Of a stretch of 64,000 nt of DNA, positions 23,620 to 32,593 are shown piece by piece. The DNA is taken from assembly GCF_003151255.1 (NCBI RefSeq), contig NZ_CP029481.1, forward strand, positions 3,708,501 to 3,772,500, given 5' to 3'. A program made the translations under genes and the position numbers. Numbering within the stretch: position 1 is the stretch's first letter; every line of letters begins with the position of its first letter. Under the pieces are notes generated by a model. The model was not told the origin of the DNA. It was given only the letters and a program-made list of their open reading frames with translations, and searched no databases. The DNA is from Microvirga sp. 17 mud 1-3 (lineage in GTDB: Bacteria > Pseudomonadota > Alphaproteobacteria > Rhizobiales > Beijerinckiaceae).

Positions 23620-23803
23620 GGGAATCTCCATGGGCCGGGACGCCTGGGGGATAGACGGGCGCGGCCTCTCGCAGGATCTGCCTGAATGAACGGCGCAGCG
23701 CAGGTGCCGTTCCTTGTGGCAGGTGTCCGCCTGGTCACAGCCGGATGCTCGACAGCGTCCTGCCGCAATGCTACCCGCGAATCCGGATGGAGGATGCCGC
23801 CCG

Positions 23804-24508
23804 ATGACAGGTCCCGTCAGCGAAGCCCTTGCGGCCTTCCGCGCCGATCCGCGGGCCGCCTCCTGGCTTTCCCTGCCGTTCTTCGCAAATAGGCGGGCCG
23901 ACGCCATCGCGGCCGAAATCGACGACGCCGTCGCTAAAGGCGCCCATGTGCTGCCGCCGCCCGAAAAGGTCTTCGCCAGCCTCCTCCTCACGCCCCTGGA
24001 GAGCGTCAAGGTCGTCATCCTGGGCCAGGACCCCTATCCCACGCCCGGCGACGCACACGGCCTCGCCTTCTCGTATGCCGGAACGCGCCGGTTCCCGGCG
24101 TCGCTCAGGACGATCCTGGCCGAGATGGCGGAGGATCTCGGCGTACCCATGCCGCGAAGCGGAGACCTGACCCGCTGGGCCGAGCAGGGCGTGCTCCTCC
24201 TCAACACGGCGCTCACGGTCGAGGCCGGCAAGGCGGGGGCACATCTGAAGCTCGGTTGGTCGGCGCTCGTGGACGATGCGGTTACGGCCATCTCCCGGCG
24301 CCGGAGCGCCGTGGTCTTCCTGCTCTGGGGCGCCAAGGCGCGGGAGCGCGCCGCATTGGTGGATGCGGACAAGCACCTGCTGATCGAGGCAGGCCATCCC
24401 TCCCCGCTCAATCGCCAGCGCGATTTCAGGGGGACGAAGCCTTTCAGTCGCGCCAATGCCTGGCTTGCCTCGAAGGGTCTCGCTCCGATCGAGTGGCGGC
24501 TCGATTGA
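23804..24508 (+). CDS. ung: Uracil-DNA glycosylase
   Basis: Removes uracil from DNA to start base-excision repair. 234 residues from the ATG at 23804 (GGAGG ten bases upstream); the frame is open further to 23714 but without similarity. Family 1 motifs: the water-activating VVILGQDPYPTPGDAHGLAFS with catalytic Asp, VLLLNTALTVEAGKAGAHLKLGW, VVFLLWGAKA, and the DNA-intercalation loop GHPSPLNRQRDF with catalytic His. Usually position four of that loop reads SPLS; here SPLN. Divergent from the small membrane-protein gene. Confidence 0.96.
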   Translation: MTGPVSEALAAFRADPRAASWLSLPFFANRRADAIAAEIDDAVAKGAHVLPPPEKVFASLLLTPLESVKVVILGQDPYPTPGDAHGLAFSYAGTRRFPASLRTILAEMAEDLGVPMPRSGDLTRWAEQGVLLLNTALTVEAGKAGAHLKLGWSALVDDAVTAISRRRSAVVFLLWGAKARERAALVDADKHLLIEAGHPSPLNRQRDFRGTKPFSRANAWLASKGLAPIEWRLD

Positions 24509-24522
24509 GCATCTCGAAAATT

Positions 24523-24539
24523 ATTTGACTCAGTCAAAT
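24523..24539. promoter_or_regulatory. Perfect 17-bp palindrome, operator candidate for the MarR-GNAT gene
   Basis: ATTTGACT-C-AGTCAAAT, eight-base arms about a single central base, 38 bases before the MarR-GNAT start codon. It contains a TTGACT hexamer that could serve as the -35, so binding would block RNA polymerase. Arm length and spacing fit MarR-family operators and suggest autorepression. Confidence 0.65.
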
Positions 24540-24577
24540 ACTTGCCGCAAGCTCCTCCTTCTCAAGGAGGTTCGGCC

Positions 24578-25510
24578 ATGATGCATTCCGTTCCGGCCGA
24601 GGATCGCGTCGCCGCGTTCCGCCGTTTCACCCGCTTCTACACCCGCCGGCTTGGCGTGCTGCGGGAGGGTCTGCTCGACAGTCCCTTCACACTCACGGAG
24701 GCGCGGGTCCTCTACGAACTGGCCCACCGGCCGAGCCCGACCTCGGGCGAACTGTGCCAAGAGCTCGAACTCGATGCCGGTTATCTCAGCCGCATCCTGA
24801 AGCGCTTCGAAGAGCAGGGCCTTGTCCGGCGGGAGCGCTCCGCGAGCGACGGGCGCCAGCACCACCTGACCCTGACCGACATGGGACGGGAGGCCTTCGC
24901 GCCTCTCGACCGCCAGTCCCGCGAGCAGATCGCCGCGCTCCTGACGCCCCTCCCGGAGAACGACCAGGAGCGGATCGTCGCGGCCATGCGCCTCATCGAG
25001 GAGCGGCTCGGCGGTCTGACGGACACCGACGCTCCGCTCACCCTGCGCCCGCATCGCCCGGGCGACATGGGCTGGATCGTCCATCGGCACGGGGCACTCT
25101 ACTTTCAGAAATACGGCTGGGACGAGACCTTCGAGGCCCTCGTGGCCGAAATCGTCGCGGGCTTCATCAAGTCCTTCGATCCGGACCGGGAGCGCTGCTG
25201 GATCGCGGAGCGGGACGGAGACATTCTCGGCTCCATCTTCATCGTCAGGCAATCGGACGAGGTCGCGAAGCTGCGGCTTCTCTACGTGGAGCCGAAGGCC
25301 CGCGGCCTCGGCGTCGGCAAACGCCTTGTGGACGAGGCAATCCGCTTCTCGCGGGAGCGCGGCTACCGGCAGGTAACCCTATGGACCAACGATGTCCTGC
25401 ACGCGGCGCGCGGCATCTACGCCAAGGCGGGCTTCCGGCTGGTCAGCGCGGAAGCGCACCACAGCTTCGGGCACGATCTCGTCGGCGAGAACTGGATTCT
25501 CGACCTCTGA
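24578..25510 (+). CDS. MarR-family regulator fused to a GNAT acetyltransferase
   Basis: Two-domain protein of 310 residues. Residues 1-145 are a MarR winged helix (FTLTEARVLYELAHRPSPTSGELCQELELDAGYLSRILKRFEEQGLVRRERSASDGRQHHLTLT); residues 155-310 are a GNAT domain with the acetyl-CoA loop ARGLGVGKRLVDEA and the NDVLHAARGIYAKAGFRLV C-terminal half. A full AAGGAGG ribosome site is seven bases before the ATG. The MarR-GNAT fusion is a known architecture; its acetyl acceptor is usually unknown. The palindrome directly upstream suggests it controls its own gene. Confidence 0.92.
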   Translation: MMHSVPAEDRVAAFRRFTRFYTRRLGVLREGLLDSPFTLTEARVLYELAHRPSPTSGELCQELELDAGYLSRILKRFEEQGLVRRERSASDGRQHHLTLTDMGREAFAPLDRQSREQIAALLTPLPENDQERIVAAMRLIEERLGGLTDTDAPLTLRPHRPGDMGWIVHRHGALYFQKYGWDETFEALVAEIVAGFIKSFDPDRERCWIAERDGDILGSIFIVRQSDEVAKLRLLYVEPKARGLGVGKRLVDEAIRFSRERGYRQVTLWTNDVLHAARGIYAKAGFRLVSAEAHHSFGHDLVGENWILDL

Positions 25511-25529
25511 AGCCCCTGCTTCCGCGGCC

Positions 25530-28500
25530 TTACTCCGCTGCAAGCGCCATCGCCGGCGCGGCGGCGCGGAAGCGGGCGAGAAGCTCCGCCTCCTCGGCCT
25601 TGGCGGCCTTGAGGTTGCGCTCCTTCACATGGCCGAAGCCGCGGATCTTCTGCGGCAGCGATGCAAGCCCCACGGCCGTTGCGTGATTGTCCGCATCGAG
25701 CCGTGACAGGATCTCCTGGAGCAGGGCCTCGTAGTCGCGCACAAGCCGGCGCTCGGTGCGGCGCTCATGGGTGTAGCCGAACACGTCGAGAGGCGTGCCA
25801 CGCAGGCCCTTGAGCCGTGCCAGAACCCGGAAGACCTTCATCATCCGCGGCCCGAAGCTCATCTTGCGCGGCAATCCCGTCGCCGGGTCCTTGCGGGCGA
25901 AAAGCGGCGGCGCGAGGTGGAACTCGTAGCGCAGATTCTCGCCCTCGAAGGTGGAGGCCACCTGCCGCTCGAAGCTGCCGTCCGTATAAAGGCGCGCCAC
26001 CTCGTACTCGTCCTTGTATGCCATGAGCTTGAAGAGCGAACGCACCACCGCGTCGGTCAGGCTGGTCGAGCCCGGAACGGCCTTTTCCTCCGCGGCGCGC
26101 ACGCGCTCCACGGCCCGGCGATAGCGCACGGCATAGCGGGCATTCTGGTAATCGGTGAGGAACTGCGCGCGCCGGTCGATGGTCTCGTCGAGGGTTTCCG
26201 ACAACCTGCGGGATTCGGTCGGCGCCTTGGCGTCGGTCATGAGGACCGCCAGCATTTCGGGCGCAACGGCGGCACGCCGGCCCCACGCAAAGGCCGCAAG
26301 GTTCATCTTGACGGCCTCGCCATTGAGCTCGATGGCCTTCTCGATGGCCGCGCGAGAGAGCGGCACGCGCCCCTTCTGGTAGGCGTAGCCCAGCATGAAC
26401 ATGTTGGCCGCGATCGCATTGCCAAGAAGCGCGTTGGCAGTGGCGGTCGCGTCGATGAAATCGACGCCGTCGGCTCCTGCGGCCGACACGACGGCGCGCT
26501 TGAGACGCTCCGTCGGCAGGGAGAAATCGGCGTTGCGGGTGAACTCGCCGGGCATGACCTCGGCGGTGTTGACGACCAGCGCCGTCCGTCCCTTCCTGAC
26601 CGAGGCCAGCACCTTTTTGGTGCCGGTCACGACAAGGTCGCAGCCGAGGACCAGATCCGCCGACTCGGCCGAGACCCGGATGGCGTTGATGTCGTCCTGC
26701 GCATTGGCGAGCCGCACGTGGCTGTAGACCGCGCCGCCCTTCTGGGCGAGGCCCGCCATGTCGATCATGCCGAGGCCCTTACCCTCGAGATGGGCCGCCA
26801 TGCCGAGGATCGCCCCGATGGTGACGACGCCTGTGCCGCCGACGCCCGTGACGATGATGTTGAAGGTCCGGTCGATGGCCGGGATCGCAGGTTCAGGAAG
26901 TGCCGGAAGCGCCCCGTCGTCACGGGCCTGGACGGGCGCCGCCTTCTTCACCTTGGCGCCGTGCACCGTCACGAAGGACGGGCAGAAGCCCGACACGCAG
27001 GAGAAATCCTTGTTGCAGTTCGACTGGTCGATCTGCCGCTTGCGGCCGAACTCCGTCTCGACCGGCTGCACCGCGACGCAGTTGGACTGCACCGAGCAAT
27101 CGCCGCATCCCTCGCAGACGAGATCGTTGATGAGGACGCGCTTGTCGGGATCGGGAAACTCGCCGCGCTTGCGGCGCCGGCGCTTCTCGGATGCGCAGGT
27201 CTGGTCGTAGATCATCACCGTCACGCCCGGCAGGGCCGCGAGCTCCCGCTGCACCGCCTCGAGGGCGGAGCGGTGATGGATCGTCATCCCCTGCGGCCAG
27301 CGGATGGATTTCGGGTATTTGTGCGGCTCGTCCGTCACGAGGGCGATGCGTTCCACGCCCTCCTCGCGCACCTGGCGCGCGATCATGTCGACCGTGATCC
27401 CGCCCTCGTGCTTCTGCCCGCCTGTCATGGCGACCGCGTCGTTGAACAGGATCTTGTAGGTGACGTTCGTCTTCGTATGGATGGCCCAGCGCAGGGCCAG
27501 CACGCCCGAATGGTTGTAGGTACCGTCGCCGAGATTCTGGAACACGTGTCCACGCGTCGAGAACGGCGCCTCGCCGATCCAGTTGGCGCCCTCGCCCCCC
27601 ATCTGCGTGAAGCCGTCGGTCTCCCGGTCCATCCACTGCACCATGTAGTGGCAGCCGATGCCCGCATAGGCGCGCATGCCCTCCGGCACCTTGGTCGAGG
27701 TGTTGTGCGGGCAGCCGGAGCAGAAATGCGGGATGCGCGTCGCAACATCCGATGTGGCAGCCAGGACCTGCTGCGCATGGCGCAGCCGCTCGACCCGTCC
27801 GCGCAGGTCGTCGTTGTTGTGGTATCTGAGCAGCCGCTCGCCGATCGCAACCGCGATGTCGTTGGGGTCGAGCGCGCCCTTGACGGGGAAGAGCCAGTTG
27901 CCGCTCTCGTCCCTCTTGCCGATGCACAGCGGCTGGTTGGCAGTGCCGTAGAGCTCCTCGCGCAGCTGCACTTCGATGAGGGAGCGCTTCTCCTCGACCA
28001 CGATGACGAGATCGAGCCCCCGCGCGAAATCCGCAAGCTCGGCTTGAGAGAGAGGCCAGGGGCAGGCCACCTTGTAGAGGCGCAGGCCCATGTCGTTGGC
28101 CTTCACCTCGTCGAGGCCGAGCTCGTCCAGCGCCTGGCGCACGTCGAGATAGGACTTGCCGACCGTGATCACGCCGATCTTGGGCTGACGCCCGCCGGAG
28201 AGCACGATGCGGTTCAGGTTGTTGGCGCGCACGAAGGCCATCATGGCGTCGCGCTTGTAATCCTGGAGCCGGGCCTCCTGGTCGAGCACTCCGTCGCGTG
28301 CACGGATGTTGAGGCCGCCGGGCGGCATCTGGAAATCGTCGGGAAGAGCGATCTTCACCCGGTCGAGGGCGCCATCGACGGAGGCGGTCGACTCGATGTT
28401 CTCCTTCACGCATTTGAACGCCACCCAGGTGCCGCAGAAGCGGCTCATGGCATAGCCGTAGAGGCCGTAATCCAGGATCTCCTGAACGCCCGCCGGGTTC

Positions 28501-29030
28501 AGGATCGGCATCATCACGTCGACGAAGTGGAATTCCGACTGGTGCGCAACCGTGGAGGACTCGGCCGTGTGGTCGTCGCCCATGAGGGCGAGCACGCCGC
28601 CATGTTTCGACGAGCCGGCCATGTTGGCGTGGCGGAACACGTCGCCGGAACGGTCGACGCCCGGGCCCTTGCCGTACCAGAGGCCAAAAACGCCATCGTG
28701 CTTGCCGTCGCCGCGGATCTCGGCCTGTTGCGAGCCCCACACGGCCGTCGCGGCAAGTTCCTCGTTGAGGCCCGGCTGGAAGAGAATGTTCGCCTCGTCC
28801 AGCCAGCGCCGCGCGCGCCACAGGTTCTGGTCCATGCCGCCCAGCGGCGAGCCGCGATAGCCGGAGACGAAGCCCGCCGTGTTCAGACCGGCGAGCCGGT
28901 CCCGCTCGCGCTGCATGAGCAGCATGCGAACCACGGCCTGGGTACCGGTGATGAAAACCCGGTCCTTGGTGAGGTCGTATTTGTCGTCGAGCGATACGTC
29001 GCGGAGCGCTACCTGCCCTTCGGCCATCAT
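25530..29030 (-). CDS. Indolepyruvate ferredoxin oxidoreductase family protein (fused alpha/beta/gamma)
   Basis: Fused oxidoreductase of 1166 residues that oxidatively decarboxylates aryl- or branched 2-oxo acids to acyl-CoA. Order: pyrimidine-binding region at the N-terminus (FVSGYRGSPLGGMDQ), CoA/transketolase-C part, TPP-binding domain with FCSGCPHNTSTK, GIGCHYM and NLGDGTYNHSG, then an iron-sulfur segment (CEGCGDCSVQSNC and CNKDFSCVSGFC), the gamma domain (IIVTGVGGTGVVTIGAIL) and a C-terminal DUF6537-type region. The ATG at 29030 has AGGAGG six bases upstream. Aromatic amino-acid degradation by transamination followed by this enzyme is the usual role in proteobacteria. It is divergent from a metal-transport pair across a 21-bp palindrome. 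Confidence 0.93.
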   Translation of the reverse strand: MMAEGQVALRDVSLDDKYDLTKDRVFITGTQAVVRMLLMQRERDRLAGLNTAGFVSGYRGSPLGGMDQNLWRARRWLDEANILFQPGLNEELAATAVWGSQQAEIRGDGKHDGVFGLWYGKGPGVDRSGDVFRHANMAGSSKHGGVLALMGDDHTAESSTVAHQSEFHFVDVMMPILNPAGVQEILDYGLYGYAMSRFCGTWVAFKCVKENIESTASVDGALDRVKIALPDDFQMPPGGLNIRARDGVLDQEARLQDYKRDAMMAFVRANNLNRIVLSGGRQPKIGVITVGKSYLDVRQALDELGLDEVKANDMGLRLYKVACPWPLSQAELADFARGLDLVIVVEEKRSLIEVQLREELYGTANQPLCIGKRDESGNWLFPVKGALDPNDIAVAIGERLLRYHNNDDLRGRVERLRHAQQVLAATSDVATRIPHFCSGCPHNTSTKVPEGMRAYAGIGCHYMVQWMDRETDGFTQMGGEGANWIGEAPFSTRGHVFQNLGDGTYNHSGVLALRWAIHTKTNVTYKILFNDAVAMTGGQKHEGGITVDMIARQVREEGVERIALVTDEPHKYPKSIRWPQGMTIHHRSALEAVQRELAALPGVTVMIYDQTCASEKRRRRKRGEFPDPDKRVLINDLVCEGCGDCSVQSNCVAVQPVETEFGRKRQIDQSNCNKDFSCVSGFCPSFVTVHGAKVKKAAPVQARDDGALPALPEPAIPAIDRTFNIIVTGVGGTGVVTIGAILGMAAHLEGKGLGMIDMAGLAQKGGAVYSHVRLANAQDDINAIRVSAESADLVLGCDLVVTGTKKVLASVRKGRTALVVNTAEVMPGEFTRNADFSLPTERLKRAVVSAAGADGVDFIDATATANALLGNAIAANMFMLGYAYQKGRVPLSRAAIEKAIELNGEAVKMNLAAFAWGRRAAVAPEMLAVLMTDAKAPTESRRLSETLDETIDRRAQFLTDYQNARYAVRYRRAVERVRAAEEKAVPGSTSLTDAVVRSLFKLMAYKDEYEVARLYTDGSFERQVASTFEGENLRYEFHLAPPLFARKDPATGLPRKMSFGPRMMKVFRVLARLKGLRGTPLDVFGYTHERRTERRLVRDYEALLQEILSRLDADNHATAVGLASLPQKIRGFGHVKERNLKAAKAEEAELLARFRAAAPAMALAAE

Positions 29031-29090
29031 CCGTTTCCTCCTGGAGTCTGGGTTCTGCCGCCGGTGGCCCGGTCTTGTCTATGCGCTTAT

Positions 29091-29111
29091 TATGTCAGCA
29101 ATGCTGACATA
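29091..29111. promoter_or_regulatory. Perfect 21-bp palindrome in the ior/DUF1007 divergent region
   Basis: TATGTCAGCA-A-TGCTGACATA: ten-base arms about one central base, 61 bases before the oxidoreductase start and 115 bases before the DUF1007 start. It could act on either gene. Length and symmetry fit a dimeric MarR- or GntR-type regulator. Confidence 0.65.
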
Positions 29112-29225
29112 TACCTCCATCCCCCGTCAATGAAGCGGCCTCATTTTGCCTCCATTAACCATCATGGCCTAGATGAGGAAGCCAGACCGACCCGGCGGCC
29201 CAGGCCGCCCCAGACGAGGAACCGC

Positions 29226-29879
29226 ATGATCCCTCGCCTCGCCTCAAGCCTTTTCGCTGCCGCCTTTGCGCTGCTCGCGTCCCCGGCCATCGCGCATCCC
29301 CATGTGTGGGTGACGGCCAAGGCGGAGCTCCTCTATGATTCCGAGGGACGCGTGACCGGCATCCGCCATGCCTGGACCTTCGACAAGGGCTATTCGGCCT
29401 TCATGACCCAGGGCCTCGACCGGAACGGCGACGGCAAGCTGACGCCGGACGAATTGCAGGACCTCGCGAAAGAGAACACCGAATCGCTTTCGGAATTCGC
29501 GTATTTCACGGTGCTCAAGGGCAATGGCCGGAAGCAGGATTTCGATTCGCCGCGGGACTACAGCATGACTTATGGGGAAGAGGCGCTGACCCTGGTCTAT
29601 CTTCTGCCCCTGAAGGCGCCCGCCGCCGCCAAGACCCTCTCGCTGGAGGTCTACGACCCGACCTATTTCGTCTCGTTTGGCCTTGCCGAAGGGAATGCGG
29701 TAGCGCTCGCCGGCGCCGCACCGCAGGGCTGCGCCATCAACATCACGCGCCCGAAGAACGCCGATCAGCCCGCCCAGGCTCAGGCGCAGCCCCTCTCGGA
29801 AGCCTTCTTCGAAACCCTGACGGCGGCCTCCACCTACGGGGTCGAGTTCGCCAACAAGGCTATCGTCGCATGTCCGTGA
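29226..29879 (+). CDS. DUF1007 family periplasmic protein
   Basis: Exported protein of 217 residues with a cleavable signal peptide (ASSLFAAAFALLASPAIA) ending directly before HPHVWVTAKAEL, so the mature protein begins with a His-rich metal-binding-like end. An EF-hand-like stretch DRNGDGKLTPDEL lies near residue 65. DUF1007 proteins are regularly coded next to NicO-family metal permeases and are thought to be their periplasmic metal partner. The ATG at 29226 has GAGGA five bases upstream; the long open frame upstream of it is antisense to the oxidoreductase. It overlaps the permease gene by 10 bases. Confidence 0.9.
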   Translation: MIPRLASSLFAAAFALLASPAIAHPHVWVTAKAELLYDSEGRVTGIRHAWTFDKGYSAFMTQGLDRNGDGKLTPDELQDLAKENTESLSEFAYFTVLKGNGRKQDFDSPRDYSMTYGEEALTLVYLLPLKAPAAAKTLSLEVYDPTYFVSFGLAEGNAVALAGAAPQGCAINITRPKNADQPAQAQAQPLSEAFFETLTAASTYGVEFANKAIVACP

Positions 29880-30901
29880 CTGCCGAACCTCTCGGCTTCT
29901 CCGGCCCCGGCAGGATCCGCCCGGTCGCCCGGCTCGGCCTTGCCCTTGCGACCATGGCCCTCGTCGCCCTCGCGCTCGCGCTCCTCCTGTGGTGGCTCTC
30001 GCCGGGTGCGGCGCCTCCGGCTCGCAATCCCTTCGGCATGGGCCTGCGGGAGGCGGCGCCCACGGGACAGCTCGGGGCCGCCATCATCGAGGCCCAGAGC
30101 CGCTTCTACAAAAGCCTCCAGCAGAACGTCGTCGCCCTGAAGAGCGACGGAGCTGCCCTGTGGACCCTGATCCTGGTCGGCTTCGCCTATGGCGTCTTCC
30201 ACGCAGCCGGTCCCGGCCACGGCAAGGGCGTCATCGCGGCCTATCTGGTCGCCGACGGGCGGGCCCTCGCGAAGGGCTTTGCCCTCAGCCTCGCGGCCGC
30301 CCTCGTCCAGGCCCTCGTGGCGATCCTGATCGTCAGCCTCCTGGCGCTCCTGTTCCAGGCCACCGCCGCCACCATGACCCGGGTCGCGACCACGGTCGAA
30401 TGGGTGAGCTTCGGCGCCGTGGCCCTGCTGGGCCTTCTCATCACCTGGCGCAAGGCCGGCAAGGTCTTGGGCGTCCTGGCGCTCGCCCGCGATCCTCTGG
30501 CAGCCCCCACACAAGGTGCGGCCTGCGACCATGTCCATATGCCGGAGCCCGAAGAGCTGCGCCGCCTGACCCGCTGGCGGGACATGGCAGGCGTGGTGCT
30601 GGCCGCCGGCATCCGCCCCTGCACGGGTGCCCTGGTGGTGCTGGTTTTCGCCCTTTCGCAAGGCCTCTTCGCGGCAGGCCTCGCGGCGACCTTCGCGATG
30701 GCCCTCGGCACCGCCCTCACGACGGGCGCCATCGCGGCGCTCGCGGTCTTCGCCAAGGCAGCTGCCCTTGCCCTCGCAGGAGGGCGCGGCGCCACGGGGG
30801 CAGTGGCGGTCGCCGCTCTCGAGCTTCTGGCGGCCGCCTTCGTGGCCGTTCTCGGCGGAAGCCTTCTCTTCGGCTTCTGGACCTCCGGCCTCGCGAGCTG
30901 A
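29870..30901 (+). CDS. NicO/RcnA-type nickel-cobalt permease
   Basis: Membrane protein of 343 residues with about seven membrane segments. The family signature is FAYGVFHAAGPGHGKGVIAAYLVADGRAL (HxxGPGHGK) near residue 105, and the second mark is GIRPCTGALVVLVFALSQGLFAAG near 245. A short cytoplasmic loop has CDHVHMPEPEEL, a likely metal-sensing or binding patch. Known members export Ni and Co (RcnA) or import them; with a DUF1007 partner either is possible, and zinc has also been proposed for such pairs. Overlaps DUF1007 by 10 bases, so the two are coupled. Confidence 0.9.
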   Translation: MSVTAEPLGFSGPGRIRPVARLGLALATMALVALALALLLWWLSPGAAPPARNPFGMGLREAAPTGQLGAAIIEAQSRFYKSLQQNVVALKSDGAALWTLILVGFAYGVFHAAGPGHGKGVIAAYLVADGRALAKGFALSLAAALVQALVAILIVSLLALLFQATAATMTRVATTVEWVSFGAVALLGLLITWRKAGKVLGVLALARDPLAAPTQGAACDHVHMPEPEELRRLTRWRDMAGVVLAAGIRPCTGALVVLVFALSQGLFAAGLAATFAMALGTALTTGAIAALAVFAKAAALALAGGRGATGAVAVAALELLAAAFVAVLGGSLLFGFWTSGLAS

Positions 30902-30907
30902 GGCGCC

Positions 30908-32482
30908 TCACAGGCCCAGCACGGCACCGCCGGAACGGGGATCAGATGCTCCCGCCACGCGTCCGTCGCGAGGATGCTTGACCAGAAACCCCGCCTCTCC
31001 GAAGGCGGCCGCGGGCCCTGTCCCGGCCTCCCCCACCCGATGTCCCAGGCGAGACAGATCCCGCGCAAGGGCGGGGTCGAACTCCGCCTCGATCCGCAGC
31101 ACGGCAGGCTCGGTCCCGGTCGCCGGCATGAGCGCCCAGCGCGGCACCTCCACGGCCTCGGCCGGAGACATGCCGATCCCGGCATGGCGCGCGAAGGTCT
31201 GGACCTGAACCTGCGGCTCCTCGGCTCCGCCGGCCCCAAGCACGAGCACCCGCCCGTCCGCGAAGGCCGCCAGGGCAGGCGCGAGGGCATGAAACGGCCG
31301 ACGCCCCGGCGCCAGCGGCTTCCAGCCTCCGGAATCGAGGGAAAAGCCCATGCCCCGCGCGTGCCAGAGAATGCCCGTCGCGGGCAGGACGCAGCCCGAT
31401 CCGCCCTCCGGGCCGAGGGAATGGACGCAGGACACCGCAAGACCGTCCCGGTCGATGCAGCCGATCCAGAGAGAGCGGCCCTGCGGGGGAGCCGGCGTCG
31501 TAAAGGCGGCGGCCCTTTGCGCCTCGATGGCAGCGGCCTCGCGCTCCAGCCGCTCGGGCCGGAGGAAGGACGAGGGCTCCCGCGGCACCTCCCATGGGTC
31601 GGTCACGATCCGGTCCCGCACCGCATAGGCGCGCTTGAGGGCCTCGATCAGCGCATGATGATGCGCAGCGCTCTCCGTCCGGCGGACAGCCATGCGGTCG
31701 AGGATTCCGGCCGCGAGCAGGGTCGCGAGCCCCTGGCTCGGCGGCGGCGGGGCGAAGAGGGTCGCGGCCTGCAGGCGGACCGACAGGGGCTCGACGGCCC
31801 GGGCGCGATAATTCTCCAGGTCCCGCCGCTGGACGGGGCTGCCGAGCCGTTCGAGGTCGGCCGCGATCTCCCGCCCCACATCGCCCCGGGCAAAATCCCT
31901 AAGTCCGGCATGGGCCAGTTGCCCGAGGGTCTCGGCCAGCATGGAGGAAGGCCGCAGGGTCTCGGGCGCGCTGCCCTGCCCTTCCGGAGACGGGGGGACG
32001 ACGGAGCCTTCCTGGCCGGCCGGCGGAAATGGCTCCGGCGCGGCCGCAGGAGCGGTGCCCTTGGCGAGGCGGATCGCGTCCGCGAGCAGGAGGTCGAGCG
32101 GCATCCGCCCGCCGCGGGACCGGGCGAGTTCAAGGGCCAGGGCCCATCCGCTGACCGCGCCCGCCACGGTCAGGGCCGCATCCGCGCCCTCGAGGGGCAG
32201 CGCCTCGTATCCCTTGTCCCGGTAGCGCCGGATCGTCGCGAGGCTTCCGGCCGGGCCGGAGGCATCGAGGGCATGGGCCCTGCCGCCCGGCTCCCGCACC
32301 AGCCAGAACCCGTCCGCGCCGAGGCCCACGACCTGGGGGCAGAGGACCGCGGCGCTGGCCGCCATGGCGACCGCCGCCTCGACCGCGTTGCCTCCGGCCG
32401 CCAGGATCGTGAAGCCGGTCTCGGCGACGAGAGGATGGGGTGCCGCGACGGCGGCGGTGGAAAAGACGGGCGTTTCGGACAT
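30908..32482 (-). CDS. Gamma-glutamyltransferase family protein with Ser at the nucleophile position
   Basis: Ntn-hydrolase homologue of 524 residues from the ATG at 32482; a longer frame to 32539 is possible. The large-subunit part has ETGFTILAAGGNAVEAAVAMA and GLGADGFWLV; the small-subunit part has GSGCVLPATGILWHARGMGFSLDSGGWKPLAPGRRPFHAL. In active enzymes the small subunit starts with Thr in a TTHxS/C motif; the aligned segment here is RSLWIGCIDRDG, so Ser replaces Thr and the second Thr and His are Leu and Trp. No signal peptide is seen. It may self-process with Ser, or act as a cephalosporin-acylase-like or inactive relative. Substrate unknown. Convergent with the NicO gene. Confidence 0.8.
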   Translation of the reverse strand: MSETPVFSTAAVAAPHPLVAETGFTILAAGGNAVEAAVAMAASAAVLCPQVVGLGADGFWLVREPGGRAHALDASGPAGSLATIRRYRDKGYEALPLEGADAALTVAGAVSGWALALELARSRGGRMPLDLLLADAIRLAKGTAPAAAPEPFPPAGQEGSVVPPSPEGQGSAPETLRPSSMLAETLGQLAHAGLRDFARGDVGREIAADLERLGSPVQRRDLENYRARAVEPLSVRLQAATLFAPPPPSQGLATLLAAGILDRMAVRRTESAAHHHALIEALKRAYAVRDRIVTDPWEVPREPSSFLRPERLEREAAAIEAQRAAAFTTPAPPQGRSLWIGCIDRDGLAVSCVHSLGPEGGSGCVLPATGILWHARGMGFSLDSGGWKPLAPGRRPFHALAPALAAFADGRVLVLGAGGAEEPQVQVQTFARHAGIGMSPAEAVEVPRWALMPATGTEPAVLRIEAEFDPALARDLSRLGHRVGEAGTGPAAAFGEAGFLVKHPRDGRVAGASDPRSGGAVLGL

Positions 32483-32593
32483 GGATACGATGAATGGGCG
32501 ACGAAAAGACTCGGTGGTTCGGGCGGGCGGACCTTGCACCGGACAGGAGAATTAGGGTAGTCCCTCCCGGTCGAAACCAAGGGAGACGCGACC

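Noticed and set aside
25767..29225. Very long plus-strand open frame that runs into the DUF1007 gene
   Set aside because: It is the shadow of the indolepyruvate oxidoreductase; only the part from the ATG at 29226 has a signal peptide and family similarity.
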